From: a virus
IMG/VR virus record: IMGVR_UViG_3300002145_000150
Span: 1-22,442 of that record
Direction: 5' to 3' (one strand)
Length of the DNA: 22,442 nucleotides
The notes under the pieces are model-generated. The model saw nothing but the letters and a program-made list of their open reading frames with translations, did no database searches and was not told the DNA's origin. Every line of letters begins with the position of its first letter. Within the stretch, counting starts at the first letter, position 1. A program made the position numbers and the translations under genes. This document shows positions 7,501 through 15,189 of the stretch, piece by piece.

Positions 7501-8455
7501 CAAGAAACTTGTCGCCGTGTTCACTGACATGGGCAGTGGTTTCTACGAACTATTCAAGGGGTTCTTCACTGGTGCAACGGACGGCCTTGACCTGAACAAA
7601 ATGCTTGACAACGCAGTCAAGGATATTGATGCCGGGGCTGCGAGCATTAACTTCGCAGACACTGCCGCAAAGATCATCAGTGAAGAATCAGCGAATCTAA
7701 AGAGCCCACTGGACGGGTTTACGTCACAGCTCACGAAGCTGCCTGAATTCAATCTTGAAATGGGCGACGGATTAGCACTCCCTAAATTCATCACAAAACA
7801 GGTTGATGAAGCGAGTAAAGTTGCAGAAGACGCCAGTGCTGGCATTGGTGAGGCCATCCCGAAGGGCATTGGTGATGCTGCTAATGCCGTCGATGATGCT
7901 ACGAAATCCGTTAAAAAGTTTGGTGACATCAACGCGAAGGCCACTATCGGCGTGACCGGAGTTCAGGGGGTTGCGCGTGGCACATCGGAAGCACTCTCGC
8001 ACATTCAGGAATACTTGCTCGGTGCAAAATCACCAGCACCGACACTCCCCGGAGCACCGGCAATACCAGGCAGCCCGGTGACAGTAGGTGACCTGAAGAA
8101 AACGGACGCGGCACTTCGCATTGCGGAAAGAACGCCTGACATCAGCCATCTGATTCCGCAAGAGCGAGTCGCAGCAACGACGAACCTGACGCAGTTGCGA
8201 AGTATAGAACGCTCTTTCGCACTGACGGACCTGACGCCGGTCAAGGAGGAATATGGCAACGCGAGACAAACGGCGGACCTGACGGCGCTCCGGGAATCAA
8301 TCCAGATTGACCCGACGTTCGACATCAATGCCGGAGCCACTGAGACAAACGCTGAAGAGACAGCCGAACGCCTTGACCGATTGATTGAGGTCAGCGAGAT
8401 GCAGCTTGAAGTCGCGAAATCTAAGGGCGGATTGATACTGGCAGGACTGGAATAA
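4517..8455 (+). CDS. Tape measure protein
   Basis: At 1312 aa this is by far the longest protein, sitting right after the chaperones. Residues about 20-330 match the TP901-type tape measure core: a coiled helix (SSYQKMLQTAEATTASAVKS), ALSQMVGLVGLSEQTVEGF, then ELANAMFFITSAGLRG, and the ATGLKGVLNVLVGG segment. Hydrophobic stretches near residues 382-420 and 738-800 are the membrane-active type common in tape measures, which help DNA cross the host membrane. The C-terminal 250 residues are polar and acidic. It sets tail length; at about 0.15 nm per residue this implies a tail near 0.2 micrometre (inference). Its TAA overlaps the next ATG. Confidence 0.9.
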   Translation: MAKETELERLVIRLVGDGSSYQKMLQTAEATTASAVKSIAEQTRSIGNKLSLFVTAPLVAIAASARSQVSEYKSALSQMVGLVGLSEQTVEGFSKDIQRIAIETGKAPVELANAMFFITSAGLRGAAAVEALGVSAKAASAGLGGTQSVADAVTSAMNAYGHSNLSATRATELLTAAVRAGKAEASQFAPQLGQLLPLTSSMGIGFDQVAGSLAFLTKTTGNASLAATGLKGVLNVLVGGSKESIKNFEKMGFSLNDIQEMARKQGLPKTLMTIRKAAEKAGLRLNELFTDTEGLTAALQFTGAAAADAQQVFNDVANSAGIVDEAFTAAANTTKFQWAKAMAEFQVILIQIGEILVPLSTGMLDLADIGLATWRGLSAEGRKFIVIAGAIAASIGPTLIVLSRLPMVLGLVKSGFLVLISPAARLVNAFITIGSAVTTGVLRTGQSIFGWSRFVGQSFFTVTQQAVKMSAGVIVAVASLGARLRGQFSGLSFGDIWTSGIVKAKLWQTQVTSIVQSVIGTSKKFGAEAGYWLRRPYDYLVAVAPGLVQRVVSITTLAADKIKLAWLKVSGVGISAGQAIQSRWAQSSAAIASISKNTWQSVTSTVMRATQRISGASARLSQPALSAFSSLATKSQVIFSGIWSRLSPPIANIKQRMSPVVALFSQDAQRIARGFQIAATTIAPAFSAAGKLASRAVMVSMNAAFTAVKVGAKSAGTAIRSMGGGLMRIVDAIGTLSMVLASAGMATGFLGTLATIAPILLAVVPVVSIVGAAFAAVMSPVGLIIAGVSAIGLIIAKLVSNVDLSTMWTRGQESINEYVAVVSGFFANFEANMKMLYAWTSNLWTSFESSAIAVWNGVSGFIGNSISVILSYLAELSPNLIGLWDSVTIGASESWTYALEMVKWFFSSAVGFFGNFSQNMQILWQFMTANWRTVLADIGNMIKLTAQNMGSNFGVGVSIAYRLFLAFGGWLKGLLKGVLVKIFSVDMLNAAVSGLKKLVAVFTDMGSGFYELFKGFFTGATDGLDLNKMLDNAVKDIDAGAASINFADTAAKIISEESANLKSPLDGFTSQLTKLPEFNLEMGDGLALPKFITKQVDEASKVAEDASAGIGEAIPKGIGDAANAVDDATKSVKKFGDINAKATIGVTGVQGVARGTSEALSHIQEYLLGAKSPAPTLPGAPAIPGSPVTVGDLKKTDAALRIAERTPDISHLIPQERVAATTNLTQLRSIERSFALTDLTPVKEEYGNARQTADLTALRESIQIDPTFDINAGATETNAEETAERLDRLIEVSEMQLEVAKSKGGLILAGLE

Positions 8456-9483
8456 TGACGACAGCAGTTCACGGCGGACACCGCACATGGAGCATGGAGC
8501 GCGATGACGAAGGGCATCGCACATACAAGATCAAGCATCTTGTCCGTGCTGATCTCACTGACGGGCCGGCAAACGTCATTCAAACGACTGGACTGCCTCA
8601 GACTGGCGATCAGTGGAACTTCGACGGCGACATTGATATCTGGGCGTTCTGCCGTCCGGGCACGACGGTATCAATTCACCAGGAAAAGGAAGGCGATCCG
8701 AATCGCTGGTGGATCGTGGAGAACACGTTCTCAACGCGGCCATTGCGACGGTGTCAGGACGAGACGATTGAAGACCCGCTGCTGGAGCCGCAAAAGGTCT
8801 CAGGCTCGTTTAGCTCAACGACTGAAGAGGCTCAGATAGACAGGTTGGGCAACCTGATCGCGAACACGGCCTATGAGTTGTTTCGCGGGCCGACTGTGGA
8901 GTTCGACGTCTCGCGACCGCAGGTCAACATTGAGCAGAACGTGCTCGATCTTGAGCTTCCGTTGCTGTCGTCAATGGCGAATACGGTGAACGACGCCATT
9001 CTTTGGGGCCTTCCGGTTCGCACAGTCAAGCTAAGTTCGATCTCATGGGAACGAGTCCTGTACGGCGTTTGCACGTTCTACTTCGTGAGGAAGTTCGTCT
9101 TTGACATCAACTACGACACATGGGATCGCGAGCTGCTGAATGAGGGCACGAAAGCCTTGCACGGTGAATGGGCGATTGATGCGGCTGACCTTGCGGCTGG
9201 CAATCGCAGCTCACCTGCCCCTGCGTTACCATCCGGAAGCGATTGGAAGCTGAAGTCCGTCAACGAAGATGGTGACGCTCCAGACCCGGACAATCCGCAG
9301 CATTATTCCCGGTACAAAGATCGAAACGACGAGAATAGCCGCTGCCTGCTGGATGCGAACGGTGAGCCGCTGCCGATCGGTTACGGCGGAGCGATCGACC
9401 CGATATACATCACCGTTGAAAAGTATCCGGAGTCGAATTTCACGTTGCTCGGCATCCCATCTGATCTGGCGGTTTCCATATGA
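8455..9483 (+). CDS. Tail-tip protein of unknown family (342 aa)
   Basis: The ATG overlaps the tape measure stop (TAATG). The position is that of the distal tail protein in siphoviruses, but I do not recognise a Dit fold. Visible parts are an N-terminal beta region (RTYKIKHLVRADLTDGPANV), a barrel-like middle (PGTTVSIHQEKEGDPNRWWI), a helical segment, then a strand-rich part (VLYGVCTFYFVRKFVFDINYDTW), and a Pro/Asp-rich linker before a final strand (PIYITVEKYPESNFTLLGI). The stretch FYFVRKFVFDINYDTWDREL resembles proteins in which the tail hub opens outward. It is presumably a virion component. It overlaps the next gene by four bases (ATGA). Confidence 0.6.
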   Translation: MTTAVHGGHRTWSMERDDEGHRTYKIKHLVRADLTDGPANVIQTTGLPQTGDQWNFDGDIDIWAFCRPGTTVSIHQEKEGDPNRWWIVENTFSTRPLRRCQDETIEDPLLEPQKVSGSFSSTTEEAQIDRLGNLIANTAYELFRGPTVEFDVSRPQVNIEQNVLDLELPLLSSMANTVNDAILWGLPVRTVKLSSISWERVLYGVCTFYFVRKFVFDINYDTWDRELLNEGTKALHGEWAIDAADLAAGNRSSPAPALPSGSDWKLKSVNEDGDAPDPDNPQHYSRYKDRNDENSRCLLDANGEPLPIGYGGAIDPIYITVEKYPESNFTLLGIPSDLAVSI

Positions 9484-9899
9484 TTCAATCGAGAATCACT
9501 CACGTCAGTCGAACGTACTGCAGCGACGACGCAACAACGGAGTCATTCGGTAGCTCGTTTGCGTTTTGGTGCGCCACTGATGAGCAGCCGTACCAGCGGG
9601 TTTATCGTGACCTCACAGCGGAGAATGTCACTCTCGACTTTGGATGGCTTGCCGGGAAGAATCCGATTCTGTTGGTCGCCAATCTCTGTGAATTGAAGCA
9701 TCCTGCGGACCTCGAGGCGAAAGACGAACAGCGAGAGAAGTATGAACGCAGCATCCTGATGGTAGAGATCAACGGACTGACAATCAGAGTTCGTCCGGGA
9801 CAAACTCAGTATCTGGAGTTCGCCGAAGAGCCGCAGGCCGTACAGGTGCGATCGACTGGCGACGCCATACGTGCCACTCTTCAATTGCTGGCGAGGTGA
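9480..9899 (+). CDS. Hypothetical tail protein (139 aa)
   Basis: It starts at the ATGA overlap with the previous gene. Predicted mostly beta: DLTAENVTLDFGWLAGKNPILL, a charged helix (ADLEAKDEQREKYERS), then ILMVEINGLTIRVRPGQTQYLEF and VQVRSTGDAIRATLQLLA. No catalytic motif, signal peptide or membrane segment. By position and overlap it belongs with the tail-tip proteins. I do not recognise a family. Confidence 0.55.
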   Translation: MIQSRITHVSRTYCSDDATTESFGSSFAFWCATDEQPYQRVYRDLTAENVTLDFGWLAGKNPILLVANLCELKHPADLEAKDEQREKYERSILMVEINGLTIRVRPGQTQYLEFAEEPQAVQVRSTGDAIRATLQLLAR

Positions 9900-9902
9900 T
9901 CG

Positions 9903-10616
9903 ATGGAGAACGGGTACGCACTCTCAAAGCAGGACGTCGAGACGTTGCGTGAAGTCGTGCGGATCGTTCGCAGTAATCCGCAACTGTTGAAGAACCGTTC
10001 CAGCTCAATTTCCACGGCGAGGGACGTCGAGGATCACCAGGCTCCCGAGGTGTATATCGCCTATCCGCAGGAGTCGTCCGGCATCCCGGAACTCGCGCAT
10101 GTCGGTTCCGTATCGGGTTCTGGAACGACTATGGTTGCGCCGCGTGACATGCCTGGCAAAGCCCGATGTGATATCTTTAAGATCACGCGAGACGACCAGG
10201 GCAATCCCGTATTAGTGCCGATTCAAAAGTCAGTCACGGTATACAACCTGACGACGTCACAGTTGGATCAGGACTGGCTCGTGGTCGTAAGAGACAAGTC
10301 TGGAAACTGGCTGGCGACAACTGGCGGGGGTGGTGGTGGTGGAACGATTCAGTTCACGATTCTGAGTGCGGATTGTGAGACCGGATGCGTCGAAGCAGTG
10401 GTAACCGTGTTGGGTGCCGGCGAATCATCAGTCGAAGTTGGTGACACTGTGAACGTCTATGATGGACTCGGGTGTTTCTTCAATGTTCGCGAAGACCTGT
10501 TGATCGGATTGAATGGGATTGCACATCGTTTTCAAGGCGACGATCCATGTACAGTGTATGACTCTGAATCAACACATTGGCGAGTCGCCGCATTGTGTTG
10601 CTCGGTGGGGTGCTAA
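9903..10616 (+). CDS. Tail protein with N-terminal helix, poly-Gly hinge and Cys-containing C-terminal domain
   Basis: The product is 237 aa with a GAGG SD. An N-terminal helix (SKQDVETLREVVRIVRSNPQ) is followed by a Ser-rich linker. Residues about 49-140 form a beta domain (VTVYNLTTSQLDQDWLVVVR). A run of seven glycines sits at about 141-147. The C-terminal domain carries paired cysteines (DCETGCVEAV near the front; CCSVGC at the very end). I recall this modular layout from planctomycete prophage tail regions, but not a function. The poly-Gly run probably works as a flexible hinge between a tail-bound half and an exposed half. The stop is directly followed by the next start, a GTG. Confidence 0.55.
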   Translation: MENGYALSKQDVETLREVVRIVRSNPQLLKNRSSSISTARDVEDHQAPEVYIAYPQESSGIPELAHVGSVSGSGTTMVAPRDMPGKARCDIFKITRDDQGNPVLVPIQKSVTVYNLTTSQLDQDWLVVVRDKSGNWLATTGGGGGGGTIQFTILSADCETGCVEAVVTVLGAGESSVEVGDTVNVYDGLGCFFNVREDLLIGLNGIAHRFQGDDPCTVYDSESTHWRVAALCCSVGC

Positions 10617-11972
10617 GTGTTACTAACAAGACCAAAAGCACAGTGTTCATGCGGGGAATGCTACGAACGAGTTACTGGATGCAGTGCGTGCTCTGGTTGC
10701 ATTCCGGCAACAATGTGCGTCACGCTGCGAACCAACGAGCAGTGCTGTCCATTCTCGACCGGGATATATCACCTCAATGGAACTCGCTGGCTCTCAGAAT
10801 CTGAGATAAGTTGGTGCGGCGGCATTGTTGATCTGAAAATCCTCTTAGAAGAAGTCGGTGACTCATGCTATTTTGTTGTGCGTGTTCGTTACGTGGACAG
10901 TGACGATTATGTCACACTTGCATATGAAGAGTTAGGAACGACCGACTTCTCAGTTGATTTGTCGGAGTCCGAGTACGAGCTGGAAACAACACTTCGAGTG
11001 TTTCCGAAATCAGGCGTTCTGAATCCTAACATCTACACGGATTGCGGCACATGTCTCGATAGCTGCACGTGCCTGCCATACACTCTTTGCCTCACTTATG
11101 TGACCGAGGGAGATTGCATTCCATCACGTTTTCGTAAACCAACGTCATGGAACGGATGCAATGGATGGGACACAGTTGTCTTCGCGTTCAGCAAGTTGGA
11201 CGGGACGGTTGAGCGACGTGAGGTTACTATCGCGCTTGGCGAGCCGCCGTTATGCGGGCTTGAAATCCGCGTAACAAAAGATGACTACGACGATACTGTC
11301 TTCACATATCCACTGCTGAATCCACAGAAGGCTTGCAAAGTCGATTTCTTCGAAGTCATTCAAAACAATCCGGACATTCTCGGGTTGGAGACTTTGAAGA
11401 TCACCGCAGATTGTTTGTGTCTTGATTTGCCAGACGAAGAGTGTCCGCTGGCATGCCCGCAAGTGCATGATCTGTGTGAGTTGGAACCTGTCATCGCCTC
11501 ATTTATGGTTGATGGATGTGACATATTAGACGGCGTGTCAAGAACGAATGACCCATTCGGTCCGCCGACACTCGATGATGCACCAGGATATACGCGATGT
11601 CCATCGCAAGTATGGGAATGGGATTTCACCGTAGAGGTGATTTGCGAATCCGGGTTCGGTGCGGTCAGTGGTCTGCCATATGAAATACGTGGCGACTATG
11701 TCATACACATGCGGCTATATTACCCATTGTTATCTTGTGAAGATGTTGATGTCAATGATTTAACACCAGACCCGACACGATACATTCTAGTTTGGGAAAT
11801 CGCGGCTAATTCATGTGGCACAACATGGACAGGGTTTGACTTTCCTGACCCGGCGACAGCAAATTGCTCCCCGTTTTTTCTGGAGTTCGAAATCACACCC
11901 AGTGGGGAAGATCAGCCGTCCTGTTATGGGTTGTGTTGTCAGGATACGGTTCGAGTTAGGATTACCCAATGA
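10617..11972 (+). CDS. Cysteine-rich tail fibre-like protein with duplicated module
   Basis: Start is GTG at 10617, right after the previous TAA, with GGGG upstream. The 451-aa product has about 34 cysteines (over 7 percent). A module is duplicated: C28-IPATM-C34-VTLRTNEQ-C43 and C152-LPYTL-C158-LTYVTEGD-C167 have identical cysteine spacing (6 and 9), and both are followed by about 80 residues with a CYFVVRVRYVDSDDY / CGLEIRVTKDDYDD segment. A third, diverged Cys region begins near residue 266 (CLCLDLPDEECPLAC). There is no signal peptide. The last gene before the sugar-enzyme cassette and last in the tail block, it is probably a fibre or tip protein stabilised by disulfides or metal; that is inference. 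Its base composition is lower in GC than its upstream neighbours. Confidence 0.6.
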   Translation: MLLTRPKAQCSCGECYERVTGCSACSGCIPATMCVTLRTNEQCCPFSTGIYHLNGTRWLSESEISWCGGIVDLKILLEEVGDSCYFVVRVRYVDSDDYVTLAYEELGTTDFSVDLSESEYELETTLRVFPKSGVLNPNIYTDCGTCLDSCTCLPYTLCLTYVTEGDCIPSRFRKPTSWNGCNGWDTVVFAFSKLDGTVERREVTIALGEPPLCGLEIRVTKDDYDDTVFTYPLLNPQKACKVDFFEVIQNNPDILGLETLKITADCLCLDLPDEECPLACPQVHDLCELEPVIASFMVDGCDILDGVSRTNDPFGPPTLDDAPGYTRCPSQVWEWDFTVEVICESGFGAVSGLPYEIRGDYVIHMRLYYPLLSCEDVDVNDLTPDPTRYILVWEIAANSCGTTWTGFDFPDPATANCSPFFLEFEITPSGEDQPSCYGLCCQDTVRVRITQ

Positions 11973-13375
11973 CATTGCAAACATTTGAGTGCAACTGCCC
12001 GTTAGGAAGAACCGTTATATGCGAAAGGCATGGAGTCGTTAAATCGTCGCGTGAGGTGCAAATTTGCCAAGGCAAAAACGTTAAGGATGAGGTTCGTGAG
12101 CAATGGCTAAAGCAATGGGGTGAAATCCCTGATTCTGTCGAAACACAGCCAATTGTTCGATCAGAGAAACAATTGCAGCCGCGACAGAATTATGCTTTTA
12201 GTGCATTGACGCCAACGGATATTCCTTGTGAGTTCCGTGGTGACGTTATTCGTGAGGCACCGTGTACCGTGTGTGGTTCACGTAACAAAAAAACATCAAT
12301 TTACAAGTGCGATGATCCAGCGAATTCAACGGGCGAATGCACTTTCGTGCATAAGATTCACGGAATGAGATCATGCCAACGGTGCCCAATAGGGCAAGGG
12401 GCCTATGAACGGTTGATGGATACGATCGCGGTGAAGAAAGAGACACTGCGAACATCTGGGCGTGGCGGTATAAAATTTAGCGGAAAACGAGGCGGCCCCT
12501 TCAATCCGAGTGAGGAAAAGCCGAAGTTCATCTCACGCCGCCAACTCGCAGACGACATCCTGCTCCTTGCTCAGCGAATTCCGTCTAATACATCACGAAT
12601 CATCGGCGTTGCGAGGTCTGGCGTGCCAGTGGCGGCGCAGGTAGCTCTGTATCTGCATCTACCGCTGACGATCTTTCGTCAGAGCACGTACGACATGATC
12701 GAAGCCGGCAATGGTTGGCGGCTGACCGGCAATACGGGTGGAGACGGGCCGCCTGTCGTCATCGACGATACGTGCATGAGCGGCAACTCCTTCAAATTCG
12801 TCATGCCGGTTGTGAAGAAAGAATTCCCGGATGCCGTCTCAGCGTGTCTCTACTGCAATCCGGCGGCCAGGGTGAAGCCGGACATGTGGATTCACGATCT
12901 TCCGTGGCCGCATTTCCTTGAATGGAACATGTTCAACTCGGTGATGACTGACAGCCTTGCCATAGACTTCGATGGAATTCTGTGCCGAGATTGCTACCCT
13001 GGCGAGGATGACGACGGGGAGAGGTACTTGAACTTCATTCGTACGGCGACGCCGCTCTATCCGATCCGAAAAACGAAGGTAAAGCTGGTTGTCACCGCGC
13101 GGCTGGAGAAGTACCGGAAAGAAACAGAAGGCTGGCTGAAACGGAACGGAATCGCGGTCCAACAACTCGTCATGGCACCGTATCAAACGCTGCGAGAACG
13201 GCAGCAGCACGACATGGCAAAGTTCAAAGCCAAGCATTACACGCAGTTTCTCCAGCAAAATCATCGAGTAAAGCCGCCATGTTTCGTTGAGTCTGACCCG
13301 CATCAGGCTCGTCGCATTCACGAACTGACGCGGGGGATCGTTATCTGTCCTGGAACGGGGGAATGTCATGCTTGA
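11969..13375 (+). CDS. Fusion: Cys modules + phosphoribosyltransferase + HAD-type phosphatase
   Basis: The product is 468 aa, from an ATGA overlap. Residues 1-50 hold a small Cys module (CPLGRTVICERHG); residues 87-139 a second one with CTVCG, an ECTF segment and CQRC, probably zinc-binding. Residues about 190-325 are a type I PRTase: IIGVARSGVPVAAQVAL and the PRPP loop PVVIDDTCMSGNS (262-274). Residues about 329-460 look HAD-like: AIDFDGILC (331-339, nucleophile Asp333 and Asp335), LVVTARLEKY (motif II Thr), a Lys-rich segment near 418-422, and FVESDPHQA (439-447). A PRTase makes or cleaves a nucleotide-type N-glycosidic bond with PRPP, and a HAD partner can dephosphorylate the product; the substrate is unknown. 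GC content rises sharply near base 12480, close to the domain junction. Confidence 0.75.
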   Translation: MTLQTFECNCPLGRTVICERHGVVKSSREVQICQGKNVKDEVREQWLKQWGEIPDSVETQPIVRSEKQLQPRQNYAFSALTPTDIPCEFRGDVIREAPCTVCGSRNKKTSIYKCDDPANSTGECTFVHKIHGMRSCQRCPIGQGAYERLMDTIAVKKETLRTSGRGGIKFSGKRGGPFNPSEEKPKFISRRQLADDILLLAQRIPSNTSRIIGVARSGVPVAAQVALYLHLPLTIFRQSTYDMIEAGNGWRLTGNTGGDGPPVVIDDTCMSGNSFKFVMPVVKKEFPDAVSACLYCNPAARVKPDMWIHDLPWPHFLEWNMFNSVMTDSLAIDFDGILCRDCYPGEDDDGERYLNFIRTATPLYPIRKTKVKLVVTARLEKYRKETEGWLKRNGIAVQQLVMAPYQTLRERQQHDMAKFKAKHYTQFLQQNHRVKPPCFVESDPHQARRIHELTRGIVICPGTGECHA

Positions 13376-13931
13376 TCGTCAGAAAGCTGTCGAAAGCTGT
13401 TATCTCATACCCGGCTGGTGTTGGCCGGTCGAACTTGGTGCGATCTATGACACGATCGCCGAAAGGAAACCACAGACTCACGTTGAAGTCGGGAGCTTCT
13501 GCGGACGGAGTTTGTTTGCGGCGGCAGCAGCGATGCCTGATAAAGGACAGCTGATTGCCATTGAGCCTTTTATCTACTGGGATAATTTACAGAACCATTT
13601 GCTGGGTCTGAACTGGTGGAAGCAGGTATTTAACACGACGCTCAACAGCATCCGAAGCCACCGTCCAGACCTGGAAATCGTGCATTTGGAATTGCCATCG
13701 ATCAAAGCGGCTTTAGAAGTAAGACAAGCTGACTCCGTCTATATCGATGCCTGCCACGAGTATGCTGAGGTATCATCAGACATTCAGGAGTGGGGGGCAG
13801 TGGTCGGCAATGGGCTTCTCTGGGGGCATGATTACTGTGCGAGCCAGATGGGAGTCCTCGACGCCGTCAACATGTCACTGCCAGGAGATTTCACAGTTCT
13901 GGATGGTACACGCATATGGGTTCGGAAATGA
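13368..13931 (+). CDS. Class I SAM-dependent methyltransferase
   Basis: The product is 187 aa and overlaps the preceding gene by eight bases, with a GGGGGA SD. Residues 38-48 (HVEVGSFCGRS) are the SAM-binding glycine motif in the 'EVGSxxGrS' form of the Methyltransf_24 type. LIAIEPF (62-68) holds the acidic ribose-binding position. DSVYIDACHEYAEVSSDI, then WGHDY, is the family's 'D.i.iDg.H.y..v..D...' strand. The substrate cannot be read from sequence; this family often methylates sugars or nucleotide-sugars, and neighbours here are sugar enzymes. Class and cofactor are fairly sure; target unknown. Confidence 0.75.
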   Translation: MLDRQKAVESCYLIPGWCWPVELGAIYDTIAERKPQTHVEVGSFCGRSLFAAAAAMPDKGQLIAIEPFIYWDNLQNHLLGLNWWKQVFNTTLNSIRSHRPDLEIVHLELPSIKAALEVRQADSVYIDACHEYAEVSSDIQEWGAVVGNGLLWGHDYCASQMGVLDAVNMSLPGDFTVLDGTRIWVRK

Positions 13932-14518
13932 AAGCGATCCTTGCCCTTAAAGGGCCGTCCGCGCATGCCGCATCTGACGTGATTAGCGATTTGAAGCCCG
14001 ATATCATTGCGACTGTCAACGATGCGATTTATCTTCTTGATAAAGACACAGCAGTTGACTACTCATTTTTTACTCATTGGGCGTCTTCATCAGAAGACCG
14101 TCGTCTTCACCCACATGCAAGCTGCCGAATCAAGACGTTTGTGACTCCCGAACTTTCAGCTACATTCCCGCACAACGATTGGGTCAAATCAGAAGGCCAC
14201 AAGTGGATTCGATATGAACACCACACCTGCGACGGCGACCCAGCCGCGTTATCCGCCCGCATATTTTGTGGCGGCATTACGCATCACCACACGGCGAGCG
14301 CCGCTGTCCACTGGTTGTGCAAGAATTTGTCGCTTGACTCGCTTTACGTTATCGGCCTTGATGGTGGCGACCTCAGCAACTATGCAACAGGTGTAAAGCC
14401 AGCGTGTCACAAAGACACGATGCCAGGCGACGTGCTTGATGTATTCCGGAGAGTCATGCTGGACCTGATACCAATCCTGAATCGTGTCTATGGGACAGAC
14501 ATAAAGGTCATAACATGA
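13928..14518 (+). CDS. Rossmannoid DUF115/MptE-like or sialyltransferase-like protein
   Basis: I take the ATG at 13928, which makes an ATGA overlap with the methyltransferase; an upstream ATG at 13916 would add four residues. From 13928 the product is 196 aa. It starts ILALKGPSAHAASDVISDLK, the 'l.GpSl' opening of DUF115-type proteins, then DIIATVNDAIYLL and YSFFTHWAS (the typical 'd.a.Nda...' arrangement). Near the middle ARIFCGGITHHHTASAAVHW, then DSLYVIGLDGGDLSNYA. Relatives include motility-associated and sialic-acid-type transferases, so a role in handling an activated nonulosonic-type sugar next to the cytidylyltransferase is plausible but not shown. Confidence 0.5.
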   Translation: MKAILALKGPSAHAASDVISDLKPDIIATVNDAIYLLDKDTAVDYSFFTHWASSSEDRRLHPHASCRIKTFVTPELSATFPHNDWVKSEGHKWIRYEHHTCDGDPAALSARIFCGGITHHHTASAAVHWLCKNLSLDSLYVIGLDGGDLSNYATGVKPACHKDTMPGDVLDVFRRVMLDLIPILNRVYGTDIKVIT

Positions 14519-15189
14519 AAGTGATCGTCCCTGCGAAGTCAACGAGCACGCGGGTAGCAAATAAAAACTGGCGACCGTTCTTCAATGGAAAGAATCTGGT
14601 TGCGCTTACGATTGAAAAGCTGCTGGCGGCTGGATTTGACAAAGGTGATATATACGTCAGCAGTGACTACGTCAGCGGACTTGATTCACTGCGATCGACA
14701 TACGGGACTCATTCACTATTCCGAAATGAAAGGTTGTGCGACAACGAGACGCCGCTTACTGAGTGGATACGGCACACGACAAGCCAGATTGATTTTTTTG
14801 ATGAAGTGGCATGGGCTCAAGTATGCGATCCACTCTTTGACGAATACAAAGAGGCAGTTGATTGCTGGAACAACCGTGTCGGACATTATGACAGTCTGTG
14901 CGTGATCTACCGCACAAAGCAATTTGCGTTGGACTCATACCGAAACCCGGTCGGGTGGCAATTCGGCGACTATCACAAGTCCAGTCAACACCTGCAATAC
15001 ACGTATCTGATGCCGTTCACGTTTTCTGTGTTGACGCGTCAGTCTTTGGAGCGTTGCCCATACCATATCGGAATGTCACCGCTTTGGTATGAAAGTGATC
15101 GCCATACAATCGACATTGACACTGAGGCAGATTTCGACTTCGCCATGTCGCTTTACGAAGTCATGCACTTGACAGGTAAGAAACAATGA
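14515..15189 (+). CDS. NeuA-like sugar cytidylyltransferase
   Basis: The product is 224 aa with an AAAGG SD and an ATGA overlap. The N-terminus IVPAKSTSTRVANKNWRPF follows the CMP-nonulosonate synthetase pattern IxPARxxSxRxxxKNxxP, then LTIEKLLAAGF and IYVSSDYVSGL. The C-terminus HTIDIDTEADFDFAMSLYE carries the classic 'iDIDtxxDlxxAe' ending (DID at 200-202) that binds metal. Such enzymes join a sugar acid to CTP, giving a CMP-sugar. 'AKSTSTR' in place of 'ARGGSKR' shows divergence from the housekeeping form. No nonulosonate synthase is in the window, so the sugar must come from the host or elsewhere in the genome. Confidence 0.75.
   Translation: MKVIVPAKSTSTRVANKNWRPFFNGKNLVALTIEKLLAAGFDKGDIYVSSDYVSGLDSLRSTYGTHSLFRNERLCDNETPLTEWIRHTTSQIDFFDEVAWAQVCDPLFDEYKEAVDCWNNRVGHYDSLCVIYRTKQFALDSYRNPVGWQFGDYHKSSQHLQYTYLMPFTFSVLTRQSLERCPYHIGMSPLWYESDRHTIDIDTEADFDFAMSLYEVMHLTGKKQ

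Noticed and set aside
8005-8583. Minus-strand 192-residue frame at the end of the tape measure gene
   Set aside because: Antisense to two strongly supported genes; no SD or domain.
12839-13369. Minus-strand 176-residue frame opposite the PRTase-HAD gene
   Set aside because: Antisense to the HAD domain whose motifs are clear on the plus strand.
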